Positions 4,324 to 6,472 of a DNA stretch of 6,472 bases are shown here, piece by piece. The stretch spans positions 1-6,472 of the forward strand of contig JAGWLJ010000088.1 of NCBI GenBank assembly GCA_028873275.1, in the 5' to 3' direction. The first letter of the stretch is position 1; each line of letters begins with the position of its first letter. Source of the DNA: Pseudomonadota bacterium. Lineage in GTDB: Bacteria > Pseudomonadota > Alphaproteobacteria > Rickettsiales > SXRF01. Below the pieces are notes generated by a model, which saw nothing but the letters and a program-made list of their open reading frames with translations, was not told where the DNA came from and ran no database searches. The translations under genes and the position numbers were made by a program.

Positions 4324-6472
4324 CGCCCGCTCGAAAAAAATCCCCGCTTTTCCAACCCGCTGATCGGCTCGGCGAGTCCTTATCTGCGGCAACATGCGCA
4401 TAATCCCGTCTTCTGGTACCCGTGGGGCAAGGAGGCGCTGGAGCGCGCGCGTGCCGAAAACAAGCCGATCCTGCTCTCCATCGGCTATTCGACCTGCTAC
4501 TGGTGCCATGTCATGGAGCGCGAGGTGTTTGAGAATCTCTCCATCGCCTCGCTGATGAACCGCTGCTTTATCAACGTCAAGGTCGACCGCGAGGAACATC
4601 CTGAAATCGACGATATTTACATGACGGCGCGCCAGCTGATGACCGAGGAAGGCGGCTGGCCCAACAATGTTTTTCTTACGCCCGATCTCAAGCCCTTCTA
4701 TGCCGGCGGCACTTATGGGGCGACGGACGATTACGGCAAGCCCGCATTCCCCCGCCTGCTCGAATGGCTCAATCACGCATGGACGACGCAGCGTGGAGAA
4801 GTCACCAAGGTGGCGGATACCATCATGAGCAACATGCAGCAGGTGATGACGCTCTCGCCACCGCAGTTTTCGGAAAGAATCGATGTGAGCGCACAGGCGG
4901 CGCAACTGTTCGCGGAACTCAAAAACCATCACGATGCGCGCGGTGGCGGCTTTTTCCAAGCGCCCAAATTTCCGCATGAATCCTGGCTGCAGTTCCTACT
5001 CGGCTATTACGAGCATACCGGTCATGCCGAGGCGCTGGAGATCGTTACGCGGTCGCTGAGCAAGATGGCGGCAGGCGGCATTTACGACCATGTCGGCTGC
5101 GGCTTCCATCGTTACGCCGTCGACAAGGACTGGTTCATTCCACATTTCGAGAAAATGCTCTACACTCAGGCGCTGCTGGCCCGCACCTATACCGATGCGG
5201 CGCGGCTGGCGAATAACCCGTGGTTCGCCGACATCGCCAAAAGCGTTATCGATTTCGTGGCAGGTCCCTTCACCGACGGCAGCGGCGCGTTTTACGCCGC
5301 CATCGACGCCGAAACCGACGGAGCCGAAGGCGCCTATTACGCCTGGACGGCCGACGAGCTGCAACAACTGCTGACACGGGAGGAAACGCAGTTCTTCACC
5401 GCGTTTTACGTCATGGCGGACATTCCACAGTTTCCGGGACATAAGCATGCCGAGGGCCAAATCATCCTTGCCCGCAAGCCATTCGACCAGGCCGCCCGCG
5501 AGCAGGGCGTGCCGTATGTGCAGCTGGCGGCCGCGGCCGGCCAGCTCATGAACAAGCTGCTGGCGGTACGAAACCAGCGCAAGGCGCCGCATCTCGACGA
5601 TAAGATCATCGTCGGCTGGAACGGGCTGATGATCGACGCGCTGGCCCATGCCGGAAAAACCTTCAATCATCCGCCTTATATCGAGCGGGCGAAGAAAGCC
5701 GCCGATTTCCTGCTCGAGCGGTGCATCGATAACGAAGGAAGCCTCAAGCGCATCTATGCCGGCAAGCGCGCGCAGATCGACGCTACGCTTGAAGATTATG
5801 CCTACCTCATCAAAGGCCTGCTGGGGCTCTTCCGTGCCCAGCCCGACGACAACCTGCTCGACGCCGCCACTTCGCTCCTGAGCCGCGCCGATGAGTTATT
5901 CCGGGATACGGAAAACGGCGGATATTTTTACGCGCGGCCTTCCGACGAAGTGCCGCTACGCGCCAAAAGCATTGAGGATTCGGCACTTCCCAACGCCAAC
6001 GCCGTCATGGCGCACAACCTGATCGACCTGGCTGAGCTGGCCGGACAGTCGCATTACCGCGAACAGGCGAAAGCACTGGCGGAGTATTTTTCCGGCAACG
6101 CTCCTATCCCGATCCATCGCGCCACGCTGGCGCACGCGCTGCTCAGGCTGGAAGGCAAAGCGGTTCACAAGGACGCCACTTTCGATGCCGGGACGTATCT
6201 TATCAAGGATAAAGCCTCGCCGGACAATGTCGCTGCCGTCAGCGCCGCCATTTTCCCCGCCGACGCCAAGCCGGGCGAGAACTGCGAAATCATCGTCACG
6301 CTCGACCTTAGGGACGGCTGGCATGTCAATGCCAGCCGGGTGAATCATCCCTTTCTCATTCCCACACAGTTCGACGTGCAGGGCAAGGGCGTTGAAATCG
6401 TCGATATCCTTTACCCCGAGCCGCGGCGAAAGCCAGGGGCGGAGCCGGGCGAAACGCTGCTGGTTTATGAAG
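4321..6472 (+). CDS. DUF255/SSP411 (YyaL)-family thioredoxin-domain protein with DsbD-N-like C-terminus, 3' end outside window
   Basis: At least 717 codons are open, continuing past the window. Counting from ATC 4321, a thioredoxin-like domain spans about 12-170, with SPYLRQHAHNPVFWYPW (19-35), CYWC (59-62), VDREEHPE (88-95) and GGWPNNVFLTPD (111-122). An alpha/alpha six-hairpin, glycosidase-like domain follows at about 185-600, with GGIYDHVGCGFHRY (252-265), PHFEKML (274-280), DDKIIVGWNGLM (426-437), EDYAYL (491-496) and NANAVM (558-563). These match the SSP411/YyaL family, whose biochemical role is poorly defined. Residues from about 625, including GWHVNASRVNHPFLIPT, resemble the DsbD N-terminal (DsbC-like, PF11412) domain, an added module. 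No signal peptide is visible although DsbD-N is normally periplasmic, so location is open. The frame lacks an ATG, GTG or TTG start; the N-terminus is uncertain by about 15 residues. The intact long frame argues against a decayed gene. It may be monocistronic. Confidence 0.88.
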   Translation, partial: MRPLEKNPRFSNPLIGSASPYLRQHAHNPVFWYPWGKEALERARAENKPILLSIGYSTCYWCHVMEREVFENLSIASLMNRCFINVKVDREEHPEIDDIYMTARQLMTEEGGWPNNVFLTPDLKPFYAGGTYGATDDYGKPAFPRLLEWLNHAWTTQRGEVTKVADTIMSNMQQVMTLSPPQFSERIDVSAQAAQLFAELKNHHDARGGGFFQAPKFPHESWLQFLLGYYEHTGHAEALEIVTRSLSKMAAGGIYDHVGCGFHRYAVDKDWFIPHFEKMLYTQALLARTYTDAARLANNPWFADIAKSVIDFVAGPFTDGSGAFYAAIDAETDGAEGAYYAWTADELQQLLTREETQFFTAFYVMADIPQFPGHKHAEGQIILARKPFDQAAREQGVPYVQLAAAAGQLMNKLLAVRNQRKAPHLDDKIIVGWNGLMIDALAHAGKTFNHPPYIERAKKAADFLLERCIDNEGSLKRIYAGKRAQIDATLEDYAYLIKGLLGLFRAQPDDNLLDAATSLLSRADELFRDTENGGYFYARPSDEVPLRAKSIEDSALPNANAVMAHNLIDLAELAGQSHYREQAKALAEYFSGNAPIPIHRATLAHALLRLEGKAVHKDATFDAGTYLIKDKASPDNVAAVSAAIFPADAKPGENCEIIVTLDLRDGWHVNASRVNHPFLIPTQFDVQGKGVEIVDILYPEPRRKPGAEPGETLLVYE

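Noticed and set aside
4306..5670. Two minus-strand frames of about 224 codons each under the DUF255 gene
   Set aside because: The plus strand carries continuous family motifs through the whole stretch, so the minus-strand frames are by-products of GC-rich codon use.

Overview
The window looks like chromosomal DNA of a fairly GC-rich alphaproteobacterium. The basis is the iron superoxide dismutase, whose sequence resembles alphaproteobacterial SodB, a NDUFAF6-like member of the squalene/phytoene synthase family (the same group as the mitochondrial complex I assembly factor), and the galU-ugd sugar-nucleotide pair. A genus cannot be named from the sequence alone. No rRNA, tRNA, CRISPR array, insertion sequence or phage gene was seen, and no gene-free stretch exceeds about 105 bases.

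Layout from left to right. (1) 1-1940, plus strand: the 3' part of galU overlaps a complete ugd by 10 bases. Together they convert glucose-1-phosphate through UDP-glucose to UDP-glucuronate for surface polysaccharides. (2) 1941-2015: a short convergent gap packed with three back-to-back inverted repeats. (3) 2016-2606, minus strand: sodB, a cytosolic Fe superoxide dismutase. (4) 2607-2709: a divergent, AT-rich promoter region. (5) 2710-3786, plus strand: a compact 167-residue NDUFAF6-like protein whose stop codon directly abuts the start of a Nudix hydrolase. (6) 3787-4320: an AT-rich island (about 44% GC in the gene and about 29% in its leader, against about 62% in a sample of the next gene). 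It carries one minus-strand gene for a small receiver-like protein that lacks the phosphoacceptor aspartate. (7) 4321 to the end, plus strand: a long open frame for a DUF255/SSP411 (YyaL) family protein with thioredoxin-like and six-hairpin domains. It appears to be fused to a C-terminal DsbD-N-like domain and is cut by the window end.

The most notable point is that the DUF255 frame has no ATG, GTG or TTG between its upstream stop (4276-4278) and codon 65, which lies past the CxxC motif. The best-placed initiator is an ATC at 4321, eight bases after an AGGGG ribosome-binding site. This sits where the AT-rich island ends, so the options are a rare non-canonical start, a start lost when the island arrived, or a sequence error. 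SodB and the DUF255 protein share a loose redox theme, but the genes lie in separate transcription units and nothing here shows that they form one system.
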